The notes below the pieces were generated by a model. The model saw only the letters and a list, made by a program, of their open reading frames with translations. It was not told the DNA's origin and ran no database searches. Positions 33,185 through 43,171 of a DNA stretch of 64,000 bases are shown in pieces (positions within the stretch are counted from its first letter, which is position 1; every line of letters starts with the position of its first letter). Source of the stretch: Bradyrhizobium iriomotense (GTDB lineage: Bacteria > Pseudomonadota > Alphaproteobacteria > Rhizobiales > Xanthobacteraceae); the NCBI RefSeq assembly GCF_018129405.1, contig NZ_JAFCLP010000015.1:1-64000 (forward strand), given 5' to 3'. The position numbers and the translations under genes are program-made.

Positions 33185-33676
33185 ATGATCATGGACGTTT
33201 CCGCTCAAATGTCTTTCCTCGACGCGGCGGATCTGTCGCCGTCGACCTGCGATGAGATCGGCGAGGACAGAGCCGTCACGTCGCGTCGCCTGCGCGATGT
33301 GGGCCTGCGGCCAACGCGTCAGCGCGTGTTGCTGGGAGAATTGCTGTTCGGCCAGGGTGACCGGCATGTCACTGCCGAGATGCTCTTTGCCGAAGCGACG
33401 GCAGCCAATATCCAGCTCTCATTGGCGACGGTCTACAACACGCTGAACCAATTCACCCAGGCCGGACTGCTGCGCCGCATCGGGCCGGATGGCTCACGCT
33501 CGTTCTTCGACACCAACACGACGGTCCATCCGCATTTCTATCTTCACGGCGAGGACAGGTTGATCGACGTGCCGGAGACGCTCGTTCTCGAGCAGGTGCC
33601 CGAGCCTTTGGCGGGCCACGAGATCTCGCGGCTCGACATCATCATCCATATCCGCCGCAAGCCTGCCGACATCTGA
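33185..33676 (+). CDS. Fur-family regulator, Irr-like
   Basis: The 163-residue protein has the Fur winged helix: LRPTRQRVLLGELLF, HVTAEMLFAEA and SLATVYNTLNQFTQAGLLRRI. The C-terminal part has HPHFYLHGEDRL. It is closer to Irr than to Fur or Zur in the absence of the CxxC pairs. It starts one base after the nifQ stop (ATG at 33185; another at 33191). A nif-operon copy could tie iron or haem status to nitrogenase synthesis; that link is inferred. Confidence 0.8.
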   Translation: MIMDVSAQMSFLDAADLSPSTCDEIGEDRAVTSRRLRDVGLRPTRQRVLLGELLFGQGDRHVTAEMLFAEATAANIQLSLATVYNTLNQFTQAGLLRRIGPDGSRSFFDTNTTVHPHFYLHGEDRLIDVPETLVLEQVPEPLAGHEISRLDIIIHIRRKPADI

Positions 33677-33692
33677 CACGCCCGTCTGACGC

Positions 33693-33708
33693 TGTCGCAT
33701 TTGCGACA
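33693..33708. promoter_or_regulatory. NifA upstream activator site of nifV
   Basis: TGTCGCATTTGCGACA is an exact and fully palindromic TGT-N10-ACA site, 59 bases upstream of the nifV -24 box. Confidence 0.78.
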
Positions 33709-33766
33709 AAGCCGGCGGGCGCCGATAAGCCCATCAATTTCAGATGCTTGGCGGTCGTTCTGTAGA

Positions 33767-33781
33767 TGGCACGGGGGTTGC
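33767..33781 (+). promoter_or_regulatory. Sigma-54 promoter of nifV-cysE-nifW
   Basis: TGGCAC-N5-TTGC is a perfect -24/-12 element. The expected start near 33792 rules out any nifV start before about 33800. Confidence 0.87.
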
Positions 33782-33818
33782 TGAACTCCTGATCGGAATG
33801 AATGATTGGAGTACGCGG

Positions 33819-35000
33819 ATGGCGCTTTCCGGCCCAACGACCCGATCGGACGGGGTTCAGCCCCGACCCATCGTCCTCAACGACACCACATTGCGCGATG
33901 GCGAACAGGCGCCCGGCGTTGCTTTTACCACCGCCGAAAAAGTCTCGATTGCCCGTGCGCTGGCCTCCGCCGGCGTCACCGAGATCGAAGCCGGCACCCC
34001 TGCGATGGGTCATGATGAGGTGAGCGCGATCCGCGCCATCGTCGAGGCCGACCTGCCGGCAACCGCGATCGGCTGGTGCCGGATGCGGACCGCGGACGTC
34101 GATGCCGCCATCGAGGCCGGCGTCTCCATGGTGAATGTGTCGATTCCTTCATCCGACGTGCAGATTGCCGCCAAGCTCGGCGGCGGCCGGCCAGCGGCGC
34201 TGGAACAGGTGAAGCGGGTGGTCGGCTATGCCCGCGACAGAGGCCTCGATGTCGCGGTCGGCGGTGAGGATTCCTCGCGCGCCGACGTCGATTTCCTGGT
34301 CGAGCTGATCGCAGCCGCAAAAGCCGCGGGCGCGCGCCGCTTCCGCATCGCCGATACGCTGAGTGTGTTGGATCCGGACGCCGCCTTTGCGCTGATCGCC
34401 GCGCTACGAGCCACGACCGACCTCGAGCTCGAATTTCACGGCCATGACGATCTCGGTCTGGCGACCGCCAACACGCTCGCCGCAATCAAGGCCGGCGCGA
34501 CCCATGCGTCCGTTACCGTGATCGGTCTCGGTGAGCGGGCCGGCAATGCTCCGCTGGAGGAGGTCGCGGTCGCGCTGAAACAGCTCTACGGTCGTGATAC
34601 CGGCGTGGTTCTGTCCGAATTGGAGAATGTCGCGGCCGTGGTTGCAGCCGCAGCCGCGCGCGCGATCCCGCTCAACAAGGCAATCGTCGGCGAGCACGTC
34701 TTCACCCACGAATCCGGCATTCACGTCGACGGTCTCCTGAAGGACCAGCGCACCTATCAGGCGCTGGATCCGCGACTGCTCGGCCGATCCAACCGCATCG
34801 TGATCGGTAAGCATTCGGGGCTTGCCGCGATCACCGCGCTGCTGGGCGAACTCCAGTTGTCCGTCAGCACGGAAGAAGCAAAGTCCGTTCTCGCCCGAGT
34901 CCGCCAGCATGCCGTCGAGCACAAGGGCGCGGTTGCGCACGAGACGGTGGCGGCGATCTGGCGCGAGGTGCGTGATCGCTCGCTTCTCAATTGCGCGTGA
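33819..35000 (+). CDS. nifV: NifV, homocitrate synthase
   Basis: NifV condenses acetyl-CoA and 2-oxoglutarate to homocitrate, the organic ligand of FeMoco. The 393-residue product has the metal/substrate block [18 protein letters not shown], the [12 protein letters not shown] motif and [15 protein letters not shown]. The ATG at 33819 has GGAG 7 bases in front and lies well after the predicted transcription start, while the ATG at 33798 would leave almost no leader. cysE starts 7 bases later. Confidence 0.95.
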   Translation: MALSGPTTRSDGVQPRPIVLNDTTLRDGEQAPGVAFTTAEKVSIARALASAGVTEIEAGTPAMGHDEVSAIRAIVEADLPATAIGWCRMRTADVDAAIEAGVSMVNVSIPSSDVQIAAKLGGGRPAALEQVKRVVGYARDRGLDVAVGGEDSSRADVDFLVELIAAAKAAGARRFRIADTLSVLDPDAAFALIAALRATTDLELEFHGHDDLGLATANTLAAIKAGATHASVTVIGLGERAGNAPLEEVAVALKQLYGRDTGVVLSELENVAAVVAAAAARAIPLNKAIVGEHVFTHESGIHVDGLLKDQRTYQALDPRLLGRSNRIVIGKHSGLAAITALLGELQLSVSTEEAKSVLARVRQHAVEHKGAVAHETVAAIWREVRDRSLLNCA

Positions 35001-35007
35001 GGGTATC

Positions 35008-35799
35008 ATGGCCTGTGTCGTCGACATTCCGCTCGCTGAACCGTCCCCTCCCGGACCGGCAAAGCCGTCCTTGCTGAAGCTGCTCCGCGAGGACATCGGC
35101 TGCGTGCGTCAGCGCGATCCCGCCGCGCGCAGCCAGCTTGAGACGCTCCTGACCTATCCCGGCATCCATGCCGTGATCTGGTATCGCATCGCCAATCGGC
35201 TGTGGACTGGCGGCTGGCGCTTTCCGGCGCGGCTCCTGTCCTGGTTCGGGCGCTTCGCGAGCAATGTCGACATCCATCCCGGCGCGCGCATCGGCCGGCG
35301 CTTCTTCATCGACCATGGCGCCTGCGTCGTCATCGGCGAGACCGCGGAGCTCGGTGACGACGTCACGCTCTATCACGGCGTCACGCTCGGCGGCACGTCG
35401 TGGTCTCCCGGCAAGCGCCATCCGACGCTCGAAGATCGCGTCGTGGTCGGGGCGGGCGCGAAGATCCTCGGGCCGATCACGGTCGGCGCCGGATCGCGCG
35501 TCGGAGCCAATTCAGTGGTGATCGATAGCACCCCGCCCGACGTCACCGTGGTCGGAATCCCCGCACGCGTGGTGCGGCCACAGCTCAGTCATCGCCGCGT
35601 GGTCGGCAAGATCGACCTCGATCATCATCTCATGCCCGATCCCGTCGGCGACGCCATCGAAGTGCTGCTCGACCGCGTCGAGTTCCTGGAGGCGCGATTG
35701 ACCCACATGCAGAGGCGCGTCAAGGACACCGGCGCGCCCGCGATGCAGAGCACGACCGGTATGGCGCCGCAGAGTCTGATGGAGACCGACAATGGCTGA
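35008..35799 (+). CDS. cysE: Serine O-acetyltransferase (CysE/NifP)
   Basis: The 263-residue enzyme makes O-acetylserine, the precursor of cysteine. The left-handed beta-helix region has [33 protein letters not shown], and the hexapeptide repeats follow. A nif-linked copy raises cysteine supply for NifS and SufS. The C-terminal tail of about 40 residues is helical and extra to the core. Its last codons overlap the nifW start by 8 bases. Confidence 0.94.
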   Translation: MACVVDIPLAEPSPPGPAKPSLLKLLREDIGCVRQRDPAARSQLETLLTYPGIHAVIWYRIANRLWTGGWRFPARLLSWFGRFASNVDIHPGARIGRRFFIDHGACVVIGETAELGDDVTLYHGVTLGGTSWSPGKRHPTLEDRVVVGAGAKILGPITVGAGSRVGANSVVIDSTPPDVTVVGIPARVVRPQLSHRRVVGKIDLDHHLMPDPVGDAIEVLLDRVEFLEARLTHMQRRVKDTGAPAMQSTTGMAPQSLMETDNG

Positions 35800-36121
35800 T
35801 GGAATCCTCGCGCAACTCAACAAGGCCTCGGCGGCCGAAGAGTTCTTCACGCTGCTCGGCGTCGATTACGACCCGGGGATCGTCAACGTGGCGCGGCTGC
35901 ACATTCTGCGGCGCATGGGGCAATATCTTGCCGCAGAGGACTTTGCCGGCGCGACCGACGAGACCGTGGCGGAACGGTGCAAGACCGTGCTGGAACGGGC
36001 CTATGCGGACTTCGTTGCATCCTCGCCGATCGACCAGCGTGTTTTCAAGGTCCTGAAGGACGCCGTCGCCCCGCAGCCGAAGCAGACACCGACATTGGTG
36101 CAGATTGGAACGCTGAAATGA
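35792..36121 (+). CDS. nifW: NifW, nitrogenase-stabilising protein
   Basis: The 109-residue protein shows the NifW pattern: [38 protein letters not shown] and [20 protein letters not shown]. NifW helps protect or mature the MoFe protein against O2. It overlaps cysE by 8 bases and ends the nifV operon. Confidence 0.94.
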   Translation: MADGILAQLNKASAAEEFFTLLGVDYDPGIVNVARLHILRRMGQYLAAEDFAGATDETVAERCKTVLERAYADFVASSPIDQRVFKVLKDAVAPQPKQTPTLVQIGTLK

Positions 36122-36131
36122 ATCCGCGCTC

Positions 36132-36147
36132 TGTCGCATTTGCGACG
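36132..36147. promoter_or_regulatory. Near-consensus NifA site of fixA
   Basis: TGTCGCATTTGCGACG differs from TGT-N10-ACA only in the last base and resembles the nifV site. It lies 122 bases before the fixA -24 box. Confidence 0.5.
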
Positions 36148-36253
36148 CGTGTCGCAGCGGCGTTGTCGGCTCCACTGCCTGAAGCGGATGCAAGCGATAC
36201 CGTCGCTCTTCTAAGTCTCTGTATCGACGTCTGATTTCCATCCTTCGCGCAGT

Positions 36254-36268
36254 TGGTACGACACTTGC
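36254..36268 (+). promoter_or_regulatory. Sigma-54 promoter of fixABCX
   Basis: TGGTAC-N5-TTGC fits the -24/-12 consensus with one change. It lies 46 bases before the fixA ATG. Confidence 0.8.
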
Positions 36269-36314
36269 TGTTTGTCCTGTGAACCAAGTCTGAAGACGAG
36301 TCCTGGAGAAGCGC

Positions 36315-37157
36315 ATGCACATCGTCGTCTGCATCAAGCAGGTCCCTGACTCCGCGCAGATTCGCGTGCATCCCGTGACCAACACCATCATGCGTCAGGG
36401 GGTGCCGACCATCATCAACCCCTACGATCTGTTTGCGCTGGAAGCCGCACTCGAGCTGCGCGACCAGTTCGGCGGCGAAGTCACGGTGCTGACCATGGGA
36501 CCGCCCTCGGCCGAGGACAGTCTTCGCAAGGTGCTGACCTTCGGCGCCGACCGCGCCGTGCTGCTGACCGACCGCTTCTTTGCCGGCGCCGATACGCTCG
36601 CCACAACCTATGCGCTGGCCACCGCTATCCGCAAGATCTCGACCGAGTTCGGCGCGCCAGATCTCGTCTTCACCGGCAAGCAGACCATCGACGGCGATAC
36701 CGCGCAAGTCGGTCCCGGCATCGCCAAGCGGCTCGGCCTGTTGCAGCTCACCTACGTCGCCAAGATCAGCGCGCTGGACCTTCAGGCCCGTACCATCGAC
36801 GCAGAACGGCGCTCGGAAGGCGGCGTGCAGATCCTGCGTACCAAGCTGCCGTGCCTCGTTACCATGCTGGAGGCGACCAACCAGATCCGCCGCGGTGCGA
36901 TGGCCGACGCCTTGCGCGCCGCACGTGCGCCGATCGTGAAATGGAGCGCGCAGGATGCTGGCGTCGAGGACATCTCGAAGTGCGGCCTACGCGGCTCGCC
37001 CACCATCGTCAAGCGGGTGTTCGCGCCGGCCGCGCGCAGTGAGAAGGCCGAGCTAATCGAAGGCGGCGAGCAGCCGGCGGAGGCGGTGATCGACGCCATC
37101 TTCAAGCGCCAGCCGGGGCTCGAGACCGAGCTCGCGGCGTTGGCGCGCGGCTATTGA
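36315..37157 (+). CDS. fixA: FixA, electron-transfer flavoprotein beta-type subunit
   Basis: The 280-residue protein is the EtfB-like subunit of the FixABCX bifurcating complex, which reduces ferredoxin or flavodoxin for nitrogenase from NADH with quinone as the second acceptor. The motifs [20 protein letters not shown] and [25 protein letters not shown] are typical. It leads fixABCX under its own sigma-54 promoter. Confidence 0.96.
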   Translation: MHIVVCIKQVPDSAQIRVHPVTNTIMRQGVPTIINPYDLFALEAALELRDQFGGEVTVLTMGPPSAEDSLRKVLTFGADRAVLLTDRFFAGADTLATTYALATAIRKISTEFGAPDLVFTGKQTIDGDTAQVGPGIAKRLGLLQLTYVAKISALDLQARTIDAERRSEGGVQILRTKLPCLVTMLEATNQIRRGAMADALRAARAPIVKWSAQDAGVEDISKCGLRGSPTIVKRVFAPAARSEKAELIEGGEQPAEAVIDAIFKRQPGLETELAALARGY

Positions 37158-37176
37158 GGCGAGGGGAGCAAGCATC

Positions 37177-38283
37177 ATGAGCACCGCACCGAAAACCACA
37201 GCTCCCGCTGCCGGCCGCGCTGCGACCAAGAAGGAGCTACCCGAGCACTTCAAGGCCTACAAGCACGTCTGGGTCTTTATCGAACAGGAGCGCGGCCAGG
37301 TTCATCCCGTCTCCTGGGAGCTGATGGGCGCCGGCCGCAAGCTCGCCGACAAGCTCAAGGTCGATCTCGCCGCCGTCGTGGTCGGGCCGGAAGGCGAGGC
37401 GACACAGAGCGCCGCCGCGGAGTCGTTCTGCTATGGCGCCGATCTCGTCTACATGATCGCCGACAATCTGCTCGCCGACTATCGCAACGAGTCCTACACC
37501 AAGGCGCTGACCGACGTCGTCAATACCTACAAGCCCGAAATCCTGCTGCTCGGCGCCACGACGCTTGGCCGCGATCTCGCGGGCTCCGTGGCGACGACCT
37601 TGCTCACCGGCCTTACCGCCGACTGCACCGAGCTTGACGTCGATGCCGACGGCTCGCTCGCCGCGACGCGCCCGACCTTCGGCGGCTCGCTGCTCTGCAC
37701 GATCTATACGCTTAACTACCGGCCGCAGATGGCGACGGTGCGCCCGCGCGTGATGCCGATGCCGGAACGCAGCGCGCGCCCCGTCGGCCGCGTCGTCAGC
37801 CATCCGCTCGGACTCGTCGAGGACGACATCGTGACGAAGGTGCTGTCATTCCTTCCCGATCGCGATTCCGCGAAATCTAATCTGGCTTATGCCGATGTCG
37901 TCGTCGCAGGCGGCCTTGGGCTCGGATCGCCGGAGAACTTCCAGCTGGTGCGCCAACTCGCCACCGTGCTCGGCGCCGAATATGGCTGCTCGCGGCCGCT
38001 GGTGCAGAAGGGCTGGGTCACCTCCGACCGGCAGATCGGCCAGACCGGCAAGACCATCCGGCCCAAGCTCTACATCGCTGCGGGCATTTCCGGCGCGATC
38101 CAGCATCGCGTCGGCGTCGAAGGCGCCGATCTGATCGTCGCCATCAACGCCGACAGGAACGCGCCGATCTTCGATTTCGCGCATATGGGCATCGTCGCCG
38201 ACGCAATCCGGTTGCTTCCGGCCCTGACCGCGGCGTTCCGCGCCCGGCTGTCACCGCATTCCCGCGACCGGATCGCGAGCTAG
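37177..38283 (+). CDS. fixB: FixB, electron-transfer flavoprotein alpha-type subunit
   Basis: The 368-residue EtfA-like subunit binds FAD near its C-terminus (for example [47 protein letters not shown]). The N-terminus [33 protein letters not shown] is typical for FixB. It pairs with FixA and is 19 bases behind it. Confidence 0.96.
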   Translation: MSTAPKTTAPAAGRAATKKELPEHFKAYKHVWVFIEQERGQVHPVSWELMGAGRKLADKLKVDLAAVVVGPEGEATQSAAAESFCYGADLVYMIADNLLADYRNESYTKALTDVVNTYKPEILLLGATTLGRDLAGSVATTLLTGLTADCTELDVDADGSLAATRPTFGGSLLCTIYTLNYRPQMATVRPRVMPMPERSARPVGRVVSHPLGLVEDDIVTKVLSFLPDRDSAKSNLAYADVVVAGGLGLGSPENFQLVRQLATVLGAEYGCSRPLVQKGWVTSDRQIGQTGKTIRPKLYIAAGISGAIQHRVGVEGADLIVAINADRNAPIFDFAHMGIVADAIRLLPALTAAFRARLSPHSRDRIAS

Positions 38284-38299
38284 GATAAGGAGAGGCGCC

Positions 38300-39607
38300 A
38301 TGATCGAGGAGAAATTCGATGCCATCGTCGTCGGCGCCGGCATGGCCGGCAATGCCGCGGCGCTTACGCTCGCCCAGCGCGGCCTGAAGGTGCTCCAGCT
38401 CGAGCGCGGCGAATATTCCGGCTCGAAGAACGTGCAGGGCGCAATTCTCTATGCCGACATGCTGGAGAAGCTGATCCCCGATTTCCGCGAGGACGCGCCG
38501 CTGGAGCGGCACCTGGTCGAGCAGCGCTTCTGGATGATGGACGACCGCTCGCATACGGGGCTGCACTATCGTTCCGACGATTTCAACGAGGAGAAGCCGA
38601 ATCGCTACACCATTATCCGCGCCCAGTTCGACAAATGGTTCTCGCAGAAGGTCCGCGAGGCCGGGGCCACCGTGCTGTGCGAGACGACGGTGACGGAGCT
38701 GGCGCAGGACGCTTATGGCAAGGTGATCGGCGTGCGCACCGACCGTGCGGACGGCGAGATTCACGCCGACGTCGTCGTGCTGGCTGAAGGCGTCAACGGC
38801 TTGCTCGGCACGCGGGCCGGCCTGCGCAAGCGACCGACGCCGGACAAGGTGGCGCTCGCCGTGAAGGAGATGCATTTCCTGCCGCGCGAAACCATCGAAG
38901 CCCGCTTCAATCTCAAGGGCGACGAAGGCATGGTTATCGAGGCCGCCGGCACCATCTCCCGCGGCATGACCGGCATGGGCTTCATCTACGCCAATAAGGA
39001 ATGCATCTCGCTCGGCATCGGCTGCCTCGTCGCAGACTTCCAGCGCACCGGCGAGACGCCGTATGGCTTGCTCGATCGCTTCAAGCGGCACCCCTCGGTC
39101 GCCCCGCTGATCGAGGGCTCCGAGGTGAAGGAATATGCCGCGCATCTCATTCCCGAAGGCGGCTTCAAGGCCATTCCGCAGCTCTACGGCGAAGGCTGGG
39201 TCGTGGTCGGCGACGCCGCCCAGCTCAACAATGCCATCCATCGCGAAGGCTCGAATCTGGCGATGACCTCGGGCCGGATCGCGGCGGAGGCGATCTTCCA
39301 GGTGAAGTCGCGCAAGGATCCGATGACGGCGGAGAATCTGTCGCTCTACAAGACCATGCTGGACCAGTCCTTCGTCATCAAGGACCTGAAGAAGTACAAG
39401 GACATGCCTGCGCTGATGCACACCCAGTCGCAGAACTTCTTCCTGACCTATCCGGAGCTCGTCTCGAAGGCGATGCAGAATTTCCTGCGCGTCGACGGTA
39501 CGCCAAAGGTCGAGAAGGAAAAGACGACGTTCAAATCGTTCATCAAGGCGCGCTCCTGGAGCGGGCTGTTCGGCGACGCCTTCCGCCTCGCGCGCGCCTG
39601 GCGATGA
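38300..39607 (+). CDS. fixC: FixC, ETF-quinone-oxidoreductase-like flavoprotein
   Basis: The 435-residue flavoprotein has the FAD motif [31 protein letters not shown] and resembles ETF-ubiquinone oxidoreductase. With FixX it forms the quinone-reducing arm of Fix[23 protein letters not shown]-like block ([17 protein letters not shown]) near residue 300 is the second FAD contact. It ends just before fixX. Confidence 0.96.
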   Translation: MIEEKFDAIVVGAGMAGNAAALTLAQRGLKVLQLERGEYSGSKNVQGAILYADMLEKLIPDFREDAPLERHLVEQRFWMMDDRSHTGLHYRSDDFNEEKPNRYTIIRAQFDKWFSQKVREAGATVLCETTVTELAQDAYGKVIGVRTDRADGEIHADVVVLAEGVNGLLGTRAGLRKRPTPDKVALAVKEMHFLPRETIEARFNLKGDEGMVIEAAGTISRGMTGMGFIYANKECISLGIGCLVADFQRTGETPYGLLDRFKRHPSVAPLIEGSEVKEYAAHLIPEGGFKAIPQLYGEGWVVVGDAAQLNNAIHREGSNLAMTSGRIAAEAIFQVKSRKDPMTAENLSLYKTMLDQSFVIKDLKKYKDMPALMHTQSQNFFLTYPELVSKAMQNFLRVDGTPKVEKEKTTFKSFIKARSWSGLFGDAFRLARAWR

Positions 39608-39645
39608 GACAAGGAAACGCAACACTAGCGATGGAGACCCAAACC

Positions 39646-39942
39646 ATGTCGATCGAGCCATCCGTACGTGTCGAGGACAAGCTGTTCTACAACCGTTATC
39701 TGGTCGATGCCGGGCGGGCCCACATCAAGGTGCGGCCGCATACGACGCCGTCGCCGGAGCTTCTCAGCATGCTGAAGGCCTGCCCGGCACGCTGCTACGA
39801 GCTCAACGACAAGGGCCAGGTCGAGATCACCGTCGACGGCTGCATCGAGTGCGGCACCTGCCGCGTGATCTGCGAGGGGAGCGGCGACATCGAGTGGAGC
39901 TATCCGCGCGGTGGTTACGGTGTGTTGTTCAAGTTCGGCTGA
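39646..39942 (+). CDS. fixX: FixX, ferredoxin-like subunit
   Basis: The 98-residue protein holds the [4Fe-4S] ligands in KACPARCYE and [15 protein letters not shown] and ends with the conserved [15 protein letters not shown]. It passes electrons within FixCX. I chose the ATG at 39646 because GGAG lies 9 bases before it and the length fits the family; in-frame ATGs at 39604 and 39631 are alternatives. Confidence 0.94.
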   Translation: MSIEPSVRVEDKLFYNRYLVDAGRAHIKVRPHTTPSPELLSMLKACPARCYELNDKGQVEITVDGCIECGTCRVICEGSGDIEWSYPRGGYGVLFKFG

Positions 39943-39945
39943 TCC

Positions 39946-40152
39946 ATGAAGCTCAGCGCCCGCAACATTCTCCCGGGGCGGATCATCGCCGTCACCAAGG
40001 GGACGACGACAGCCCATGTGAAGATCGAACTCGCCCCGGGCTTGGTCGTATTTTCCGCGATCACCAACGAGGCCGTGGACGACCTTGCCCTGAAGGTGGG
40101 CGACGTCGTCTCGGCCGTGATCAAGTCATCCGACGTGATGATCGGTAAGTAA
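39946..40152 (+). CDS. mop: Mop, molybdenum-binding TOBE-domain protein
   Basis: The 68-residue protein is a single TOBE/Mop domain ([29 protein letters not shown], ending [11 protein letters not shown]). Mop proteins form hexamers that bind and store molybdate. It follows fixX by 3 bases and its last 27 bases overlap the 3' end of the convergent modC-DUF2478 gene. Notably, the ModC encoded there lacks its own TOBE domain. Confidence 0.9.
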   Translation: MKLSARNILPGRIIAVTKGTTTAHVKIELAPGLVVFSAITNEAVDDLALKVGDVVSAVIKSSDVMIGK

Positions 40153-41493
40153 CGCCGCGGGTGCATCGGCGGCCAGGCGTGCCGCGCGTGCACGCTTCAT
40201 GCGCGATGACAGGTCCTGCCACCAGCCCTCGATCGCGCTTCGTTCGCACAAGAGGCTGGTGCCGATACCGCCGGTAAAATCGTTCCAGGCGTCCAGGCAT
40301 TTTTCCGGCACCGCCGTCAGCACGGGGATACCGGCGGCGATGGCGTCGGCCAGTTCGTCGCGGAGGCCTTCGCCGGCCGCTTCCTGCTTGGAGAACTTGT
40401 TGATCACGACGAGATCGACATCCGCCGCGATCGCGCGTGTGACGGCGACCGCCGCTTCGGCCAATCCCGCAGCGTCGAGCTTGCAGGCCATCGCGCCCGA
40501 GCCGAGCGGCTGGCAGATCGAGATCTCGCGGCCGGTCATGAGGTCGACCGCCTGCATGCCGACCTGACAGCCGGCGCCGTCCTTGATGTTGCGCTGGACG
40601 ACTCCGCCGATCCGTTCGCCCGATCGCGTCAGTGTCTCGGCGAAGTCGGCGAGCAAGGTATCGACGTCGTCCTGCGAGCGGTAAAGGATTGCGGCGACGC
40701 GGTTCGGGTCGATGTCGTGGAAGTCGATCGGCATGGAAGTCATCCTCGTCCGGTTTCCTACGCTCTTCCGTCGTGGCGAGCAATCTCCGTACCGATCGCG
40801 GTTCCCGGCTGGCGGTATCGGACGGAGGCTATGCAGCGGGCCGGAGCCGACGACGCGGCCTTGCTCCATCAGCACCAGATGATCGGCAAAGCGCTCGATC
40901 TCAGCCATGTCGTGGCTGATATGGAGCACCGGCAGCGACAGGCGGCCGTGCAGCCGCTCGAGGAACGGCAAAATCTCGTTCTTGGTGGCGCGGTCGAGCG
41001 CGGCGAGCGGCTCGTCCATCAGCAGCAGTTTCGGCTGTGACAGCAGCGCGCGGCCGATCGCAACGCGCTGCCGCTCGCCGCCGGAGAGGCGGTGCGGCGA
41101 GCGATCGAGCAGGGCGGCAAGGCCGAGCAGGTCCACGACCTCGTCGAAGGCAATCTGCGCGCCCACGGCCTTCGGCGCACCGAACAGCAGATTGCGACGG
41201 ACCGAGAGATGCGGAAACAGGCTGGCTTCCTGGAACACGTAGCCGATCGGCCGCCGGTGCACGGGTAGGAACGAATGATGGTTCTGCCAGATTTCACCAT
41301 CCACTGCGCAAAAGCCGTCGGCCATGCGCTGCAGGCCGGCGATGCAGCGCGCTACCGTGGTCTTGCCGCAGCCGGAAGGGCCGAAGATCGCGGTAACGCC
41401 GGTAGCGGGCAGGCTGAGTTCGGCATCGAGCATGAAATTGCCGAGCCTGCCGCGGAAGGCCGCGTTGATGCGACCGGGTTCGGCCGTCCTCAT
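40126..41493 (-). CDS. modC: ModC-type molybdate ATPase fused in frame to a DUF2478-like domain
   Basis: The 455-residue frame has a molybdate-transport ATPase in residues 1-222: Walker [11 protein letters not shown], signature RLSGGERQR, Walker [13 protein letters not shown] and HISHDMAEI. The TOBE domain expected after residue 280 is missing. After a linker (223-250), a DUF2478-like domain fills 251-455 ([50 protein letters not shown]). A Met at 251 (base 40743) could be an independent start, so two coupled genes or an internal deletion are possible. It follows modB with a 4-base overlap. Confidence 0.82.
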   Translation of the reverse strand: MRTAEPGRINAAFRGRLGNFMLDAELSLPATGVTAIFGPSGCGKTTVARCIAGLQRMADGFCAVDGEIWQNHHSFLPVHRRPIGYVFQEASLFPHLSVRRNLLFGAPKAVGAQIAFDEVVDLLGLAALLDRSPHRLSGGERQRVAIGRALLSQPKLLLMDEPLAALDRATKNEILPFLERLHGRLSLPVLHISHDMAEIERFADHLVLMEQGRVVGSGPLHSLRPIPPAGNRDRYGDCSPRRKSVGNRTRMTSMPIDFHDIDPNRVAAILYRSQDDVDTLLADFAETLTRSGERIGGVVQRNIKDGAGCQVGMQAVDLMTGREISICQPLGSGAMACKLDAAGLAEAAVAVTRAIAADVDLVVINKFSKQEAAGEGLRDELADAIAAGIPVLTAVPEKCLDAWNDFTGGIGTSLLCERSAIEGWWQDLSSRMKRARAARLAADAPAALLTDHHVG

Positions 41494-42176
41494 GCCGCAG
41501 CCCTCGCAGCGCGCTTGTCGACCAGCGTCATGGTCAGGATCACGGCGAAGGCGAAGATCACCATGAAGCCTGCAAGAATGCTCGCCTCGCGCCAGCGGGA
41601 GGTCTCGACATAGTCGAAGATCGCGACCGACAGCACCTTGGTGCGGCCGGGAATGTTGCCGCCGATCATCAGCACCAGGCCGAACTCGCCGACGGTGTGC
41701 GCGAAGCCGAGCACGGCGCCGGTGAGGAAGCCGGGCCTCGCCAGTGGCACCGCGACGGTCCAGAAGGTTCGCCAGGGCGAAGCGCGCAAGGTGGCGGCGA
41801 CCTCGAGCGGACGCTCCCCCGTGGCGGAGAAGGCGTTCCGGATCGGCTGCACCACGAAGGGCATCGAATACACCACCGAGCCGATGACCAGGCCCTCGAA
41901 GGTGAAGGCGAGCGTGCGTCCGCCCCAGAAGCTTGCGATCCATCCGCCCGGTCCGTCGGGGCCGAGCATGACCAGGAGATAGAAGCCGAGCACGGTCGGC
42001 GGCAGTACGAGCGGCAGTGCGATGATGCTCGCGGCAATCTCGGTCCACCAGCCCTTGGCGTGCGCCAGCCACCAGGCGAGCGGCGTCGCCAGCACCAGCA
42101 GGATCGCGGTCGAGATCGTGGCGAGCTCGACCGTCAGCAAGACCGACTGGCGGATCTCCGGTGACCAGATCTCCAT
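41490..42176 (-). CDS. modB: ModB, molybdate ABC transporter permease
   Basis: The 228-residue inner-membrane protein has five hydrophobic segments and the permease EAA loop in [33 protein letters not shown]. It forms the molybdate channel with ModC. It overlaps modC by 4 bases and is 5 bases behind modA. Confidence 0.94.
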   Translation of the reverse strand: MEIWSPEIRQSVLLTVELATISTAILLVLATPLAWWLAHAKGWWTEIAASIIALPLVLPPTVLGFYLLVMLGPDGPGGWIASFWGGRTLAFTFEGLVIGSVVYSMPFVVQPIRNAFSATGERPLEVAATLRASPWRTFWTVAVPLARPGFLTGAVLGFAHTVGEFGLVLMIGGNIPGRTKVLSVAIFDYVETSRWREASILAGFMVIFAFAVILTMTLVDKRAARAAA

Positions 42177-42181
42177 GCGCG

Positions 42182-42934
42182 TCAGCTCTGCCCGTCCAGC
42201 ACGTAGCCGTATTTCTCGATGATGACGCGCGCCTCGGGACCCTTGAGGAAGGCGATGAATGCGCCGGCGGCGTCGTTCCCGGCACCCGTCTTGAGCAGCA
42301 CCGCGTCCTGGCGGATCGGATTATAGAGCGCCTGCGGCACCACCCAGCGCGAGCCGGTATCGCTGCCTGTCAATTGCGACAGCGCGACGAAGCCGACCTC
42401 GGCATTGCCGGTCTCGACGAACTGATAGGCCTGGGTGATGGTCGCACCCTCCACCAGCTTCGGCTTCAGGGCGTCGTACAAGTTCAGCGACTTCATGGTT
42501 TCCACGGCGGCGAGCCCGTAGGGCGCGGCGGCCGGATTGCAGATCGAGAGCTTTGCGAAGGAGGCCGCCTTCAGCGTCTCCTCGCCCGTGACGATGCCGG
42601 GCGACTTGCTCCACAGCACGAGTTTGCCGATTGCGTAAGTGAAGCGGCTGTCCACGACGGCAAGGCCGTCCTCGACGAGCTTCTTCGGTCGTGAATCGTC
42701 GGCGGACAGGAAGACCTGGAACGGCGCGCCCTGCGTGATCTGGGTGTAAAACTGTCCGCTAGCGCCGAAGCTCAGCACAGCCTCGTGTCCCGTCTTCTGC
42801 TTGAAGAGGGCAGCGATCTCCTTGGCGGCATCGGTGAAGTTGGCGGCCACGGCGACGTTGGTTTGCGCGGCTTGCGCTGGCGCGCATGCGAACAGCAGCC
42901 CGGCGACGACGGCAATCGAGTGAAACAGTTTCAT
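42182..42934 (-). CDS. modA: ModA, periplasmic molybdate-binding protein
   Basis: The 250-residue protein has a signal peptide ([22 protein letters not shown], cleavage after AQA) and the ModA motifs [18 protein letters not shown] and [24 protein letters not shown]. It captures molybdate in the periplasm for ModBC. The ATG at 42934 is preferred because it starts the signal peptide directly. It is the first gene of modABC, behind a sigma-54-like promoter. Confidence 0.95.
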   Translation of the reverse strand: MKLFHSIAVVAGLLFACAPAQAAQTNVAVAANFTDAAKEIAALFKQKTGHEAVLSFGASGQFYTQITQGAPFQVFLSADDSRPKKLVEDGLAVVDSRFTYAIGKLVLWSKSPGIVTGEETLKAASFAKLSICNPAAAPYGLAAVETMKSLNLYDALKPKLVEGATITQAYQFVETGNAEVGFVALSQLTGSDTGSRWVVPQALYNPIRQDAVLLKTGAGNDAAGAFIAFLKGPEARVIIEKYGYVLDGQS

Positions 42935-43007
42935 GATGAACTCCAGCGGACGGTAACCGCCTCCGTGCCAGCCTGATTGCTGCGAGGCGACGGCCATGAT
43001 GGGCTCA

Positions 43008-43022
43008 GCAATCGGCGTGCCG
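43008..43022 (-). promoter_or_regulatory. Sigma-54 promoter of modABC
   Basis: On the reverse strand the sequence is CGGCAC-N5-TTGC, one change from consensus, 74 bases before the modA ATG. The NifA site at 43115 lies about 95 bases upstream, so molybdate uptake appears to be under NifA control. Confidence 0.65.
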
Positions 43023-43040
43023 GATGCGCCGACCAGAGTC

Positions 43041-43055
43041 TGGTGCGCGCCTTGC
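43041..43055 (+). promoter_or_regulatory. Weak candidate sigma-54 promoter of modD
   Basis: TGGTGC-N5-TTGC keeps GG and GC. The NifA site would lie downstream of it rather than upstream, which is unusual, so support is limited. Confidence 0.3.
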
Positions 43056-43114
43056 AGAAATGTGCGTCAAAAGCGGAGCTTCCCGCCCCTTGCGGCAGCG
43101 GGACCGATGATCCG

Positions 43115-43130
43115 TGTCGGGTTTGCGACA
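43115..43130. promoter_or_regulatory. NifA upstream activator site between modA and modD
   Basis: TGTCGGGTTTGCGACA is an exact TGT-N10-ACA site in the 237-base gap between the divergent modA and modD genes. Confidence 0.7.
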
Positions 43131-43171
43131 AGGTCGTCGGCTAGCCGACAGCAATGAAGGGAAGGCACGAT

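Noticed and set aside
40121-40783. A different reverse frame across the DUF2478 region
   Set aside because: It is Arg-rich out-of-frame translation of the modC-DUF2478 gene, and only the other frame shows domain motifs.
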